DNA of 64,000 nucleotides from Mesorhizobium sp. (GTDB lineage: Bacteria; Pseudomonadota; Alphaproteobacteria; Rhizobiales; Rhizobiaceae), in contig SAQE01000001.1 of the NCBI GenBank assembly GCA_004020545.1, forward strand, positions 300,782-364,781, read 5' to 3'. Both the position numbers and the translations under genes were made by a program. The notes under the pieces were generated by a model. The model ran no database searches, was not told the origin of the DNA, and saw nothing but the letters and a program-made list of their open reading frames with translations. Below are positions 52,154 to 60,308 of this stretch, piece by piece. Position 1 is the first letter of the stretch. Each line of letters starts with the position of its first letter.

Positions 52154-52465
52154 TCAACCGTTCTTCTCGGAGGCTGGAAGGCCGAAGCCACCGACCGGAT
52201 GGGTCTCGACCTGGAATTCGAAACCGGCGATGAAGGGACGCGCCTTGGCGATCGCCGCCTGGACTTCCGGCAGTTGCAGGGAAGCCTTGTGGCTTGCCTG
52301 GTCCGTCCACACTTCGGTGACCCAGATCGCATCGGCATCGACGGGATCGGTGGCGATGATGTAGCTCAGGCAACCGGGCAGCGCGGCGGTGCTTTCACGC
52401 AGCACGTCCATGACTGCGTCGCGCTGGCCGCGTGCCGCCCGCATCTTGCCGATCAGTCCGAACAT
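52154..52465 (-). CDS. Antibiotic biosynthesis monooxygenase (ABM) domain protein, quinol monooxygenase-like
   Basis: 103 aa single ABM domain: FGLIGKMRAARGQRDAVMDVLRES, a central PGCLSYIIATDPVDADAIWVTEVW sheet and FIAGFEFQVETHPVGGFG. Relatives such as YgiN act on quinols without a cofactor or serve as structural dimers. It sits 52 bp downstream of an SDR gene on the same strand. Confidence 0.85.
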   Translation of the reverse strand: MFGLIGKMRAARGQRDAVMDVLRESTAALPGCLSYIIATDPVDADAIWVTEVWTDQASHKASLQLPEVQAAIAKARPFIAGFEFQVETHPVGGFGLPASEKNG

Positions 52466-52517
52466 GCCGTTCCTTCTCCCTGCAGGTTGTGTGCTGCCCG
52501 AGTATGCAGTCGACGGC

Positions 52518-53291
52518 TCACGGCATCAACTGGCCACCGTTGACCTCGACCACCTGGCCGATGATGTAGCCGCTCAAGAGATCGGAAGACAGGAACAGAT
52601 AGGCGCCGACGCAATCCTGCGCCGTTCCGGCGCGGCCCTGCGGGATGGTCGCAACCATGGCCTTGATCTGCTCGGCGCTCGAATAGCGCTCGTGGAACGG
52701 CGTCAGGATGGTGCCGGGCGCCACGGCGTTGACGCGGATGCCGAAACCGATCAACTCCTTGGCCATGCCGCGCGTCACGTTGGAGACGAAGGCTTTTGCC
52801 GAACCATAGAGGCCGGCGCCGCCGCCGGCGCCGTTGCGGGCGGCGATCGAGGTGGTGTTGATGATGAAGCCGCCCTGGCGCTTCAGCCATGGGATCGCCT
52901 TGCGCGAAGCAGTCAGCACCGATCGCGCGTTGAGGTCCATCACCGCGTCGTAGTGCGCTTCGGTCTGGTCGGCATAGGCGACGCGGCCGAGCATGCCGCC
53001 GGCGTTGTTGACCAGACCGTCGAGTCGGCCGAAATGTTTTGCGCTCTCCTCAACGACGCGCTCGACGTCGGCGGGGATCGAAAAATCGCCCTGGGCCAAA
53101 AACACCTCGCCGCCGTCGTCGCGGATGGACCCGGCGAGCCTTTCGGCGGCTTCCCGGCTCGAATTGTAATGCAGGGCGACGCGGCATTTCTGCCGGGCAT
53201 AGGCGTGGGCAAGCGCTGCGCCGATCCCGGTCGACGCGCCGGTGACCAGCACCACTTTGCCGGCGAGGTCGGGAATGACAAGTGTCGTCAT
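52518..53291 (-). CDS. SDR-family oxidoreductase (3-oxoacyl-ACP-reductase-like)
   Basis: 257 aa. The cofactor motif is TGASTGIGAALAHAYARQ with basic residues after it (LHYNSSREAA), pointing to NADP. The set continues LVNNAGGML, the serine in INTTSIAARNG and YGSAK, ending IIGQVVEVNGGQLMP. ATG 53291 fits the family start; the longer frame adds a proline-rich lead. A role with the ABM protein is possible but not shown. Confidence 0.9.
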   Translation of the reverse strand: MTTLVIPDLAGKVVLVTGASTGIGAALAHAYARQKCRVALHYNSSREAAERLAGSIRDDGGEVFLAQGDFSIPADVERVVEESAKHFGRLDGLVNNAGGMLGRVAYADQTEAHYDAVMDLNARSVLTASRKAIPWLKRQGGFIINTTSIAARNGAGGGAGLYGSAKAFVSNVTRGMAKELIGFGIRVNAVAPGTILTPFHERYSSAEQIKAMVATIPQGRAGTAQDCVGAYLFLSSDLLSGYIIGQVVEVNGGQLMP

Positions 53292-53363
53292 GTTGGCGGG
53301 TCTCCGCAAAGCACTGCCTTTCGTAGGCCATTGCCGGCCGGGCATTCAAGTCAAGAGGCGAAA

Positions 53364-53798
53364 TCAGGGCCGGAGATAGACGTAGCCCTGGCGCTGCAGT
53401 TCCGCGAGCTTGACGACCCCGCCCTTCTCGGCGACCTGGAAGCCGTCGATCAGATCGGTGACGGCAATGTCCATGCCGCGCAATGTGTTGCCGCAGGCCT
53501 GTGGAACGAGCCCCTGCTGGACGAGGCCAGCAAACCGGCTGGAAGTCGCGCCGGAAGCGCTCTTCGCCTTGAAGGCGGCAAGCGCCGGGCCGTGCACGAC
53601 CAGGACGATGTCGACGTTGCCGCCGGTGCCCTCATAGTGGTTCTTGATGTTGCCGAGGACGAAATTGACCTTGTCGGCATCGCTGAGATGATAGGCGACT
53701 TTCAGCCTTTCCTCGTTCGAGGCGGCACTTGCCTGGCGCAGGCCGAAAAGGCCGGCCGCTCCGGCCAGGCCGGCGCGGAAAATGTCACGGCGCAGCAT
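53364..53798 (-). CDS. DsrE/DsrF-like family protein with Tat-like signal
   Basis: 144 aa. An N-terminal RRDIFRAGLAGAAGLFGLRQASA resembles a twin-arginine export signal. The body (YHLSDADKVNFVLGNIKNHYEG, VDIVLVVHGPALAAF) is DsrE-like with a conserved cysteine in VPQACGNTLRGM. GAGGAGG precedes ATG 53798. Exported DsrE-like proteins of this type are common in proteobacteria and probably work in sulfur transfer or sensing. The exact role is unknown. Confidence 0.82.
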   Translation of the reverse strand: MLRRDIFRAGLAGAAGLFGLRQASAASNEERLKVAYHLSDADKVNFVLGNIKNHYEGTGGNVDIVLVVHGPALAAFKAKSASGATSSRFAGLVQQGLVPQACGNTLRGMDIAVTDLIDGFQVAEKGGVVKLAELQRQGYVYLRP

Positions 53799-53957
53799 CG
53801 TATCCTCCTCGATTCGCCAGCTCTCGCAATTTTGCGTGGCCCGGGCGCACTGCCGATTGTTCTTACGCAATTTCGGGCGGAAAACCGCCACACACTTTTC
53901 CTGGAACTGCTCCTAGACTAGCATAAATCACAATCCTGTCGGTGCGAGGAGGGCGGC

Positions 53958-55040
53958 ATGACGTCAAGGATGATTAGGGGCTCGGCGCTCGGCGCGGCAT
54001 TGTTCATTTCGGGCGCCGCGCTTGCCGATGATGCTCCCAAACTCACCGAATTGAGCCCCAACGGCGCCGACGCCTGCTTCGGCCGCGTCTATGATGCCGC
54101 CCATCTCAAGGCGCATCCGCACCAGAAGGTGGCGCGCATCTTTTTCTATTACGGCCACGATCCGGTCAGCCGGCCGAACGAGGAGCCGAGCACGATGTCC
54201 GACACTGCCTATAACGGCTTTCTCACCACCACAGTGCGCGGCGCCAAGAAGCCGGAATGGGCGGCTGGGTGGTGCAACAAGGAGGACCCGAGCGACAAGG
54301 CGAGCGGCATCCGTTGCGGCATGGAATGCGACCGCACGCTCGCCTCGCTCAAGGTCGACGACAAAGGGCGGCTGATCCTCTCCGACCTACAGCCCGATGT
54401 GTATCTCGACGCGGGCGCGGAGGAGGATCTCGGCAAGGCGAAGTACAACGAGCAGTCGCTGGGCAGCGAAGACGACAATTTCCGTCTCGACCCAATGCCG
54501 GCGGACACCTGCAAGGCGGAGTTCGCGCGCATCGATCCGATCGACCCGGCCCTCGGGGCGCCGCTGCGCGAGCGGCTGAAGCCGGACCAACCCTTCTGCT
54601 ACGGCCGCGACTATGACGACGCGCATCTGAAGTCGCATCCAGATCAGGTCACGCAGTCGATCCGCGTCTTCCGCGGTCCGATCGAGCTCGCTTCCTTCGC
54701 CGCCGGCGGCGATACCGCCAACTGGCCCGACGGCGCCGATATCGCGTTGTCGGTGACGACCAGGCAAAAGGAGGCCAAGGTTACCCAGACCTATACCTGC
54801 CAGGGCGAGGCCGACCAGTGGCGATGCTCGGCCAGCTCGAAGATGAGCGATTTTGGCTGCGACATCTCGCAGAAGGAGATTTTCCTGAAGCGCGGCGCCG
54901 GCGGCACGATGATGCTGGCCAACCCCAACAGCGCGCTCGCCATCGTCGACCTCTGCTCGAAGGCCGCGGGTGGCAAGACGAAATCCGACGACAAGGTCTA
55001 TAGGCTCAATCCGATGCCGCAGTCGGCCTGCACGCCGTAA
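53958..55040 (+). CDS. Periplasmic cysteine-containing protein with an internal duplication
   Basis: 360 aa. A signal peptide (1-23, ALGAALFISGAALA) is followed by two similar units: CFGRVYDAAHLKAHPHQKV ... NFRLDPMPADTC and CYGRDYDDAHLKSHPDQV ... VYRLNPMPQSAC. Each unit opens with Cys-Phe/Tyr-Gly-Arg and ends in R-L-D/N-P-M-P. There are about 12 cysteines, suggesting disulfides. I do not recognise a named family. It stands between a DsrE gene (divergent) and a VapBC pair. Confidence 0.82.
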   Translation: MTSRMIRGSALGAALFISGAALADDAPKLTELSPNGADACFGRVYDAAHLKAHPHQKVARIFFYYGHDPVSRPNEEPSTMSDTAYNGFLTTTVRGAKKPEWAAGWCNKEDPSDKASGIRCGMECDRTLASLKVDDKGRLILSDLQPDVYLDAGAEEDLGKAKYNEQSLGSEDDNFRLDPMPADTCKAEFARIDPIDPALGAPLRERLKPDQPFCYGRDYDDAHLKSHPDQVTQSIRVFRGPIELASFAAGGDTANWPDGADIALSVTTRQKEAKVTQTYTCQGEADQWRCSASSKMSDFGCDISQKEIFLKRGAGGTMMLANPNSALAIVDLCSKAAGGKTKSDDKVYRLNPMPQSACTP

Positions 55041-55079
55041 GGTATTTCTGGACGGATTGCCTTGTTGGATCTAATCGCG

Positions 55080-55325
55080 ATGAACAAAGCAAAAATATTC
55101 TGGTCGGGCCGCTCGCAGGCCGTACGCTTGCCGAAGGAGTTTCGCTTTGAAACCAATGAGGTTTCGATCCGCCGTCACGGTCAGACTGTGGTTCTTGAAC
55201 CTCTTCCGCAGGATTGGGCTTGGCTCGATCAGGTGATTGGGACACTTGACGACGATTTTGTCGACGCGGCGCAGGAAAGGCTGGAGGAGCAGAAACGGCC
55301 CGCTCTCGACGACGTCTTCAAGTGA
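55080..55325 (+). CDS. vapB: Type II antitoxin, VapB (AbrB/MazE-like)
   Basis: 81 aa. The N-terminal swapped-hairpin DNA-binding region reads AKIFWSGRSQAVRLPKEFRF, typical of VapB, followed by EVSIRRHGQTVVLEP and an acidic toxin-binding C-terminus. ATG 55080 is preferred over an upstream start that adds MLDLIA. It overlaps the toxin gene by 4 bp (GTGA). The complex is expected to repress its own promoter. Confidence 0.92.
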   Translation: MNKAKIFWSGRSQAVRLPKEFRFETNEVSIRRHGQTVVLEPLPQDWAWLDQVIGTLDDDFVDAAQERLEEQKRPALDDVFK

Positions 55326-55708
55326 TCTATCTGCTCGACACCAATGCAGTCATCGCCGTCATGACGGGCGATGAAAATTTGTTGACCGTGCTCAAGCGAA
55401 ACAAGCCGCAACATTCTGCGCTTTCAGCTGTCGTCGCGCATGAGTTCTATTACGGAGCCTACAGGAGCCAGCGAACGACCGAGAATCTCACGCGCCTGGA
55501 CGCGCTTCTGTTCCCGCTGCTCGAATTCGATCGGGAAGACGCACGGTATGCTGGTGAGGTTCGGGCGATGCTAGCGAGATCGGGAACTCCAATTGGTCCC
55601 TTTGATGTACTTATCGGAGGCCAGGCACGTGCCCGCGGCCTGACATTGATGACGCGAAACGTGCGCGAGTTCGAGCGAATCAAGGATCTGGCGCTCGAGA
55701 CTTGGTGA
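55322..55708 (+). CDS. vapC: Type II toxin, VapC PIN-domain ribonuclease
   Basis: 128 aa. The PIN acidic residues are present: Asp6 in YLLDTNAV, Glu41 in VVAHEFYYGAYRS, Asp95 in GPFDVLIGGQARARG, then TRNVREF with Asn113. VapC toxins cleave initiator tRNA or rRNA. The start is GTG 55322, inside the antitoxin stop. The catalytic set looks intact, so an active toxin is expected. Confidence 0.93.
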   Translation: MIYLLDTNAVIAVMTGDENLLTVLKRNKPQHSALSAVVAHEFYYGAYRSQRTTENLTRLDALLFPLLEFDREDARYAGEVRAMLARSGTPIGPFDVLIGGQARARGLTLMTRNVREFERIKDLALETW

Positions 55709-55711
55709 ACT

Positions 55712-56659
55712 TCAGGCGAAAGGCACCGCCGTCGTGCCCTTCGGCAGCTTCGCCTCGTCGTCCGGCTCGACATGGATGGTGACGCGCACCGAGGGGATTT
55801 CGGCCTTCAGCGCGTCCTCGATGCGATCGCAGATCACGTGGCTGGCGCCGACCGTCATATCGGCGTCGACGACCAGGTGGAATTCGATGAAGGTGGCGCG
55901 CCCGGCTATGCGCGTCTTCAGGTCATGGACCTCGATCGCGCCCTTCGAATTGGCCGAGATGACGTCGCGGATCTGCATGTGCTCATGGCTGTCGACGGCG
56001 CGGTCCATCAGCCCGTTCATCGACGAGCCGATGACATGCCAGCCCTGCCACAGGATGTTGAGCGCGACGATGACGGCAAGCGCCGGATCGAGGATCTGCC
56101 AGCCGGTCAGGACTGCGCCGACAAGACCGCCGAACACGCCGACGGACGTCACCACGTCGGTCATGATGTGCTGGCCGTCGGCGACCAGGGCCGGCGACTT
56201 CGCGTTCCGGCCGGAGCTGATCAGGGTCCAGGCCCAGATCGCGTTGAAAATGGTCGCCACGCCGTTGACGGCAAGGCCTGTCCAGGGCTGTTCGAGCGGG
56301 GCCGGATGCTGCCAGGATCGCCAGACCTCGCTGAGGATCAGGAGGGCTGCAACGACAATCAGCACCCCTTCGAGGACGGCCGAGAAATACTCGGCCTTGT
56401 GGTGGCCGAAGGGATGGTCCTGGTCTGCGGGCTTGTAGCTGACCTGGATCGCCCAGAAAGCGGCGGCCGAAGCGATGACGTTGACGATCGATTCCGCCGC
56501 GTCCGAATAGAGCGCGACCGAGCCGGTGATGTACCAGGCGACGACCTTGAGGGCGAGCACGACGCCGGCGACGACGATCGACCAGAAGGCCAGCCTTGCG
56601 ACCTTCTGTCTGGTCGCGGCTTTCGCCGCGGCCGCCGTCATGTCCCGTGCTTCCGTCAT
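55712..56659 (-). CDS. Cation diffusion facilitator (CDF) family transporter
   Basis: 315 aa with six membrane helices. The metal-site motifs are SVALYSDAAESIVN in helix 2, HPFGHHKAEYFS in the loop and VADGQHIMTDVVTS in helix 5. A cytoplasmic C-terminal domain follows (about 215-310, IHVEPDD). It exports Zn, Fe, Mn or Co by proton antiport; the metal is not predictable. It begins 5 bp after trpE(G) on the same strand, so it is probably under the trp attenuator as well. Confidence 0.92.
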   Translation of the reverse strand: MTEARDMTAAAAKAATRQKVARLAFWSIVVAGVVLALKVVAWYITGSVALYSDAAESIVNVIASAAAFWAIQVSYKPADQDHPFGHHKAEYFSAVLEGVLIVVAALLILSEVWRSWQHPAPLEQPWTGLAVNGVATIFNAIWAWTLISSGRNAKSPALVADGQHIMTDVVTSVGVFGGLVGAVLTGWQILDPALAVIVALNILWQGWHVIGSSMNGLMDRAVDSHEHMQIRDVISANSKGAIEVHDLKTRIAGRATFIEFHLVVDADMTVGASHVICDRIEDALKAEIPSVRVTIHVEPDDEAKLPKGTTAVPFA

Positions 56660-56664
56660 CGTTC

Positions 56665-58854
56665 CTACGCGGCCTTTTCCTTGGCCTTGCGTGGCAGATG
56701 CGCGACGATGTTCTCGATGATGCGCATGCCGGCATTGTGACCGAGCGTCATGATCGATTCCGGATGGAACTGCACGGCGGCGATCGGTTCCTTGCGGTGC
56801 TCGAAGGCCATGATGATGCCGTCCTCCGTCTCGGCCGTGACCACGAAATCATCGGGCAGGCGCACCGGATCGGCGAAGATCGAGTGATAGCGGCCAACCG
56901 TCACTTCCTTCGGCAGGCCCGAGAAGATGATGCCGGGCTTCGAGACGCGGATGCGCGACGGCTTGCCGTGCATCGGGATATGCAATTGCCTCAACTCGCC
57001 GCCATAGGCCTCCGCCAGCGCCTGCAGACCGAGGCAGACGCCGAAGACCGGCAGGTCGCGGGCGCGAGCCCTCTTGATGGTCGCGGCGCAGTCGAAATCC
57101 TTCGGCGTGCCGGGGCCGGGCGACAGCACGACGAGATCGGGCTTCAGCCGCTCGAAGACCTCTTCCGGCACCGGCGTGCGCACGGTCGAGACATTGGCTC
57201 CGGTCTGGCGGAAGTAGTTGGCCAGGGTGTGGACGAAGCTATCCTCGTGGTCGACCAACAGGATGTTCACCCCGTCGCCGACGCGCGCGGTGGTGCGTTC
57301 GGCGCCGGTTGCGTTGCCGGTCTTGGCGTCGCGGATGGCGGAGAGCATGGCGGATGCCTTCAATTCGGTTTCGGCTTCTTCTTCCTCGGGAACGCTGTCG
57401 AAGAGCAGCGTGGCGCCGGCGCGCACTTCGGCGATGCCGTCCTTGATGCGGATGGTGCGCAGCGTCAGCCCGGTGTTCATGTCGCCGTTGAAGTTGACCA
57501 TGCCGATCGCCCCGCCATACCAGGCGCGCGGGCTCTTCTCGTTCTGCTCGATGAAGCGCATGGCCCAGAGTTTAGGCGCGCCGGTGACGGTGACCGCCCA
57601 GGCGTGCGACAGGAAGGCGTCGAAGGCGTCCATGCCTTCGCGCAGGCGCCCCTCGATATGGTCGACGGTGTGGATCAGGCGCGAATACATCTCGATCTGC
57701 CGGCGGCCGATGACGCGCACCGAGCCAGGCTCGCAGACGCGCGACTTGTCGTTGCGGTCGACGTCCGAGCACATGGTGAGCTCGGATTCGTCCTTCTTCG
57801 AATTGAGCAGCTTGAGGATCTGCTCACTGTCGGAAATGGCGTCGTCGCCGCGCTTGATGGTGCCGGAGATCGGGCAGGTCTCGACACGGCGGCCGTTGAC
57901 GCGCACGAACATCTCCGGCGAGGCGCCGATCAGATATTCGTTTTCGCCGAGATTGATGAAGAAGGAATAGGGCGACGGGTTGATCGACTTCAGCTTGCGG
58001 GAGATGTCGGAGGGCTGGGTCTCGCAGCGCTCGTAGAACATCTGTCCGGGCACGACCTCGAAAAGGTCGCCGCGCTTGAAGCTCTCCATGGCCCGGCGCA
58101 CCAGGTTCGCATATTCGCCCGGTTCATGGTCGCCGCGCGGCGGGATACGGTCGGCGGTCTTGAAGGGCTCGACATGAGCATCGCGGGTCAAGCCTTCGGT
58201 CGAAAACCCTTCGCCGGAATAGTCGTAGCGGTCGGTCCAGGCCTTGGTCGAATAATGGTCGACGACCAGGATCTCGTCGGGCAGGAACAGCACGAGGTCG
58301 CGTTGGCTCTGCCTGCGCTCGAGCTTGTAGTCGACCGGGTCGAACTGGAAGGCGAGATCGTAGCCGAAGGCGCCGTAAAGGCCGAGATTGGCGTCCTCGG
58401 CGGTCTTGAACAGCGCGGTGATGGCGCGCAGCACCGTGAAGACGGACGGAACGCGGCTGCGCTCTTCCTCGGTGAAGACGCGGCCGGGTTTGGCGACATC
58501 GAGGCGGATGAGCTTTTTCGAGGTCTCGACGATCGTCACCTCGCTGATCTGGCCAAGCGCCTTGCCGATCACCGGCAGCAGCGCTTCGCCACGGGCGTTC
58601 AGCGCTTCGATGCGCATGGCGCGGCCGCGCGCCGAGATCACCAGCGGCGGGTCGATGATGGCGGTATCCCAGCGTGTATAGCGGCCCGGATATTCGTAAT
58701 TGGAGGAAAACACCGCGCCGCGGCGGGAATTCAGGCCCTCGACATAGGCGTCGATCGCGCCTTCATAGGGCTGGTCATGGCGCTCGCGGGTGATCGTCAC
58801 CCCGCCCTCGGTGACGAAGCGCTCCGCCCCGTTGTCCAGAACTTTAGTCGTCAT
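56665..58854 (-). CDS. trpE: Fused anthranilate synthase TrpE(G)
   Basis: 729 aa, the fused form found in rhizobia. The TrpE part (about 1-510) contains [23 protein letters not shown] and [23 protein letters not shown]; it makes anthranilate from chorismate. The glutaminase part (about 525-720) has the nucleophile Cys near 606 in [13 protein letters not shown] and the His/Glu in VQFHPES. ATG 58854 is chosen because GGAG lies 6 bp upstream; an in-frame ATG four codons earlier lacks this. A Trp leader and an attenuator precede it. Confidence 0.97.
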   Translation of the reverse strand: MTTKVLDNGAERFVTEGGVTITRERHDQPYEGAIDAYVEGLNSRRGAVFSSNYEYPGRYTRWDTAIIDPPLVISARGRAMRIEALNARGEALLPVIGKALGQISEVTIVETSKKLIRLDVAKPGRVFTEEERSRVPSVFTVLRAITALFKTAEDANLGLYGAFGYDLAFQFDPVDYKLERRQSQRDLVLFLPDEILVVDHYSTKAWTDRYDYSGEGFSTEGLTRDAHVEPFKTADRIPPRGDHEPGEYANLVRRAMESFKRGDLFEVVPGQMFYERCETQPSDISRKLKSINPSPYSFFINLGENEYLIGASPEMFVRVNGRRVETCPISGTIKRGDDAISDSEQILKLLNSKKDESELTMCSDVDRNDKSRVCEPGSVRVIGRRQIEMYSRLIHTVDHIEGRLREGMDAFDAFLSHAWAVTVTGAPKLWAMRFIEQNEKSPRAWYGGAIGMVNFNGDMNTGLTLRTIRIKDGIAEVRAGATLLFDSVPEEEEAETELKASAMLSAIRDAKTGNATGAERTTARVGDGVNILLVDHEDSFVHTLANYFRQTGANVSTVRTPVPEEVFERLKPDLVVLSPGPGTPKDFDCAATIKRARARDLPVFGVCLGLQALAEAYGGELRQLHIPMHGKPSRIRVSKPGIIFSGLPKEVTVGRYHSIFADPVRLPDDFVVTAETEDGIIMAFEHRKEPIAAVQFHPESIMTLGHNAGMRIIENIVAHLPRKAKEKAA

Positions 58855-58900
58855 TGCCGTCTCCATCAGCGTTTTGGGCAACGGACCCGGGAATGGCTTT

Positions 58901-59013
58901 AAAAAACAAATGGCCGCCCGGACATTCCGCTGCGGCCACCCTCTCTTTCACGCACGCGCGTTCGAACCGGCCGCTGTCAGCGAGCCCACCACCAAACGGT
59001 CTTGTTCGAACGC
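58901..59013 (-). promoter_or_regulatory. trp attenuator upstream of trpE(G)
   Basis: Four pairing segments are visible on the minus strand. Segments 1:2 pair 59004-59013 with 58958-58967 perfectly over 10 bp. Segments 2:3, the antiterminator, pair 58969-58974 with 58932-58937. Segments 3:4, the terminator, pair TGGCCGC with GCGGCCA (58932-58938 with 58911-58917), followed by TTTGTTTTTT (58901-58910). The leader peptide ends within segment 1:2 control distance. This is classical transcription attenuation. Confidence 0.92.
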
Positions 59014-59021
59014 ATGTTCAT
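58977..59021 (-). CDS. trpL: trp leader peptide TrpL (14 codons, WWW)
   Basis: Encodes MNMRSNKTVWWWAR, with three consecutive Trp codons before Ala-Arg-stop. GGGAG lies 5 bp before the ATG. The Sinorhizobium meliloti leader peptide peTrpL has the same length and the same WWWAR end, and is reported to act in trans on other mRNAs. Here the cis role in attenuation is clear from the hairpins; a trans role is inferred by similarity only. Confidence 0.93.
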   Translation of the reverse strand: MNMRSNKTVWWWAR

Positions 59022-59115
59022 GGCGACTCCCATAGCGGCGAATGGCGACCCGCGCAACTGGATTTCACGCGGATGGTGAAAGCCTGACGGCCTTTTGTCC
59101 GATGGGCGACATGCA

Positions 59116-60171
59116 TCAATCCTCCAGCGTGCCGGAGCGCGCGTCGCCGCTCTTCCTGTCGCCGGCGAGCTTCAAAAGATCCTCGCCGGCGCGGATGATG
59201 CGGCGCGAACGGCGGGTCAGGATGAAGCCCGATTGCGGCGCGAAGACTTCGGTGCGGCCGCCCACTTCGCCAGGCGCATGGACGATCGTGGCAAGCCTGT
59301 CGCCCTTCTTGACGCGATCGCCAGGCTCGACGTCGTATAGGATAGCGCCGGCCTTGGGCGAGGGCATCATGTCGATGTTTTCCAGTGGCACGACAGCGCC
59401 GGTGAAATTGCCGGCCTTCGGAACGGAAGGATCCTGGAGGACGCCGCGCGTCGCCAGCAGGCGATAGAGGCCCTTGGCGTCGGAAGCGGCCAAAGCGCCG
59501 TCGACATCAAGCATACCGCGATATTCGACCGTGGTGACGGCGCGGCGGTCGAAGCGCGACACATTTGCCGGCACGTTCTGATAGGGCATGATCGAGGCGC
59601 CCTCGAAGGTGCCGGTGCTGTCTTCGCTCCACAGCACAACGGCATCGGCACCCATGGCGGCCGCGCAGTCGGCCATCGCCGGCCACAGGCTGGTGTGGAT
59701 ATAGAGGTACGCTAGACCTTCGTCGTCGCAGTGGAGATCGAGGACGATGTCGCGACCGAGCGAGAGCTCAAGGAGCCGTGACTTCAGCCGCTGGTCGGCG
59801 CCGCCGAGGCTGGTGTCCGGCAGGAGCTTGAGGTCTGGCGCGGCGAGCAGCGGGAAGGCGCGGTTGAAATTGGTGCGGGTGCCGAGATGGAAGCGGCCTT
59901 GATGCTCGCCGAAATGATACTGGGCGCGGCCGATCGGGTTGGCCCAGGGCGCGACGGTGATGGCGCCCCTGATGCGGCCTTCCGCTTCCGCCTTGGCAAG
60001 CATCGGCATCAGAGCGTCGATGGCGACGACGCCCGGCAGTTCGCCGGCATGCAGCGCGGCCTGCAGATAGGCCGAGGGTGCCGTCTCGTCCGTGCCATCG
60101 AAGCGAAAGACCGGAAATTCGTAAATGGTGCCTTCGCTGTCGCCGGCAATGCGCTCGATCGTTTTCTGCAT
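59116..60171 (-). CDS. Succinylglutamate desuccinylase/aspartoacylase family protein
   Basis: 351 aa zinc carboxypeptidase-like hydrolase. The Zn ligands are in ALHAGELPG (His, Glu) and VLDLHCDDEG (His). A substrate-binding arginine is plausible in HLGTRTNFNR. The C-terminal region (YDVEPGDRVKKGDRLATIVH) is a biotinyl/lipoyl-like beta-barrel seen in the larger members. It deacylates N-acyl amino acids. It ends 36 bp short of the divergent or upstream genes and seems monocistronic. Confidence 0.87.
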   Translation of the reverse strand: MQKTIERIAGDSEGTIYEFPVFRFDGTDETAPSAYLQAALHAGELPGVVAIDALMPMLAKAEAEGRIRGAITVAPWANPIGRAQYHFGEHQGRFHLGTRTNFNRAFPLLAAPDLKLLPDTSLGGADQRLKSRLLELSLGRDIVLDLHCDDEGLAYLYIHTSLWPAMADCAAAMGADAVVLWSEDSTGTFEGASIMPYQNVPANVSRFDRRAVTTVEYRGMLDVDGALAASDAKGLYRLLATRGVLQDPSVPKAGNFTGAVVPLENIDMMPSPKAGAILYDVEPGDRVKKGDRLATIVHAPGEVGGRTEVFAPQSGFILTRRSRRIIRAGEDLLKLAGDRKSGDARSGTLED

Positions 60172-60308
60172 AGGTGCCTCCGATGAGAGGCCAGAGATGC
60201 ATTGTTGCGCCTGCGCTGTCGAGTGGTCCAGCCGGGCCGACCTGTGGGCGCAAGTCGGACCATTTTGCGGCCAGGCAGCGCCGGACGGGAGGGCGGCCGA
60301 TCCGGGGC

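Noticed and set aside
56596-58902. A 768-codon plus-strand frame opposite trpE(G).
   Set aside because: Its composition is typical of antisense frames in high-GC DNA and it lies fully over the well-supported trpE(G).
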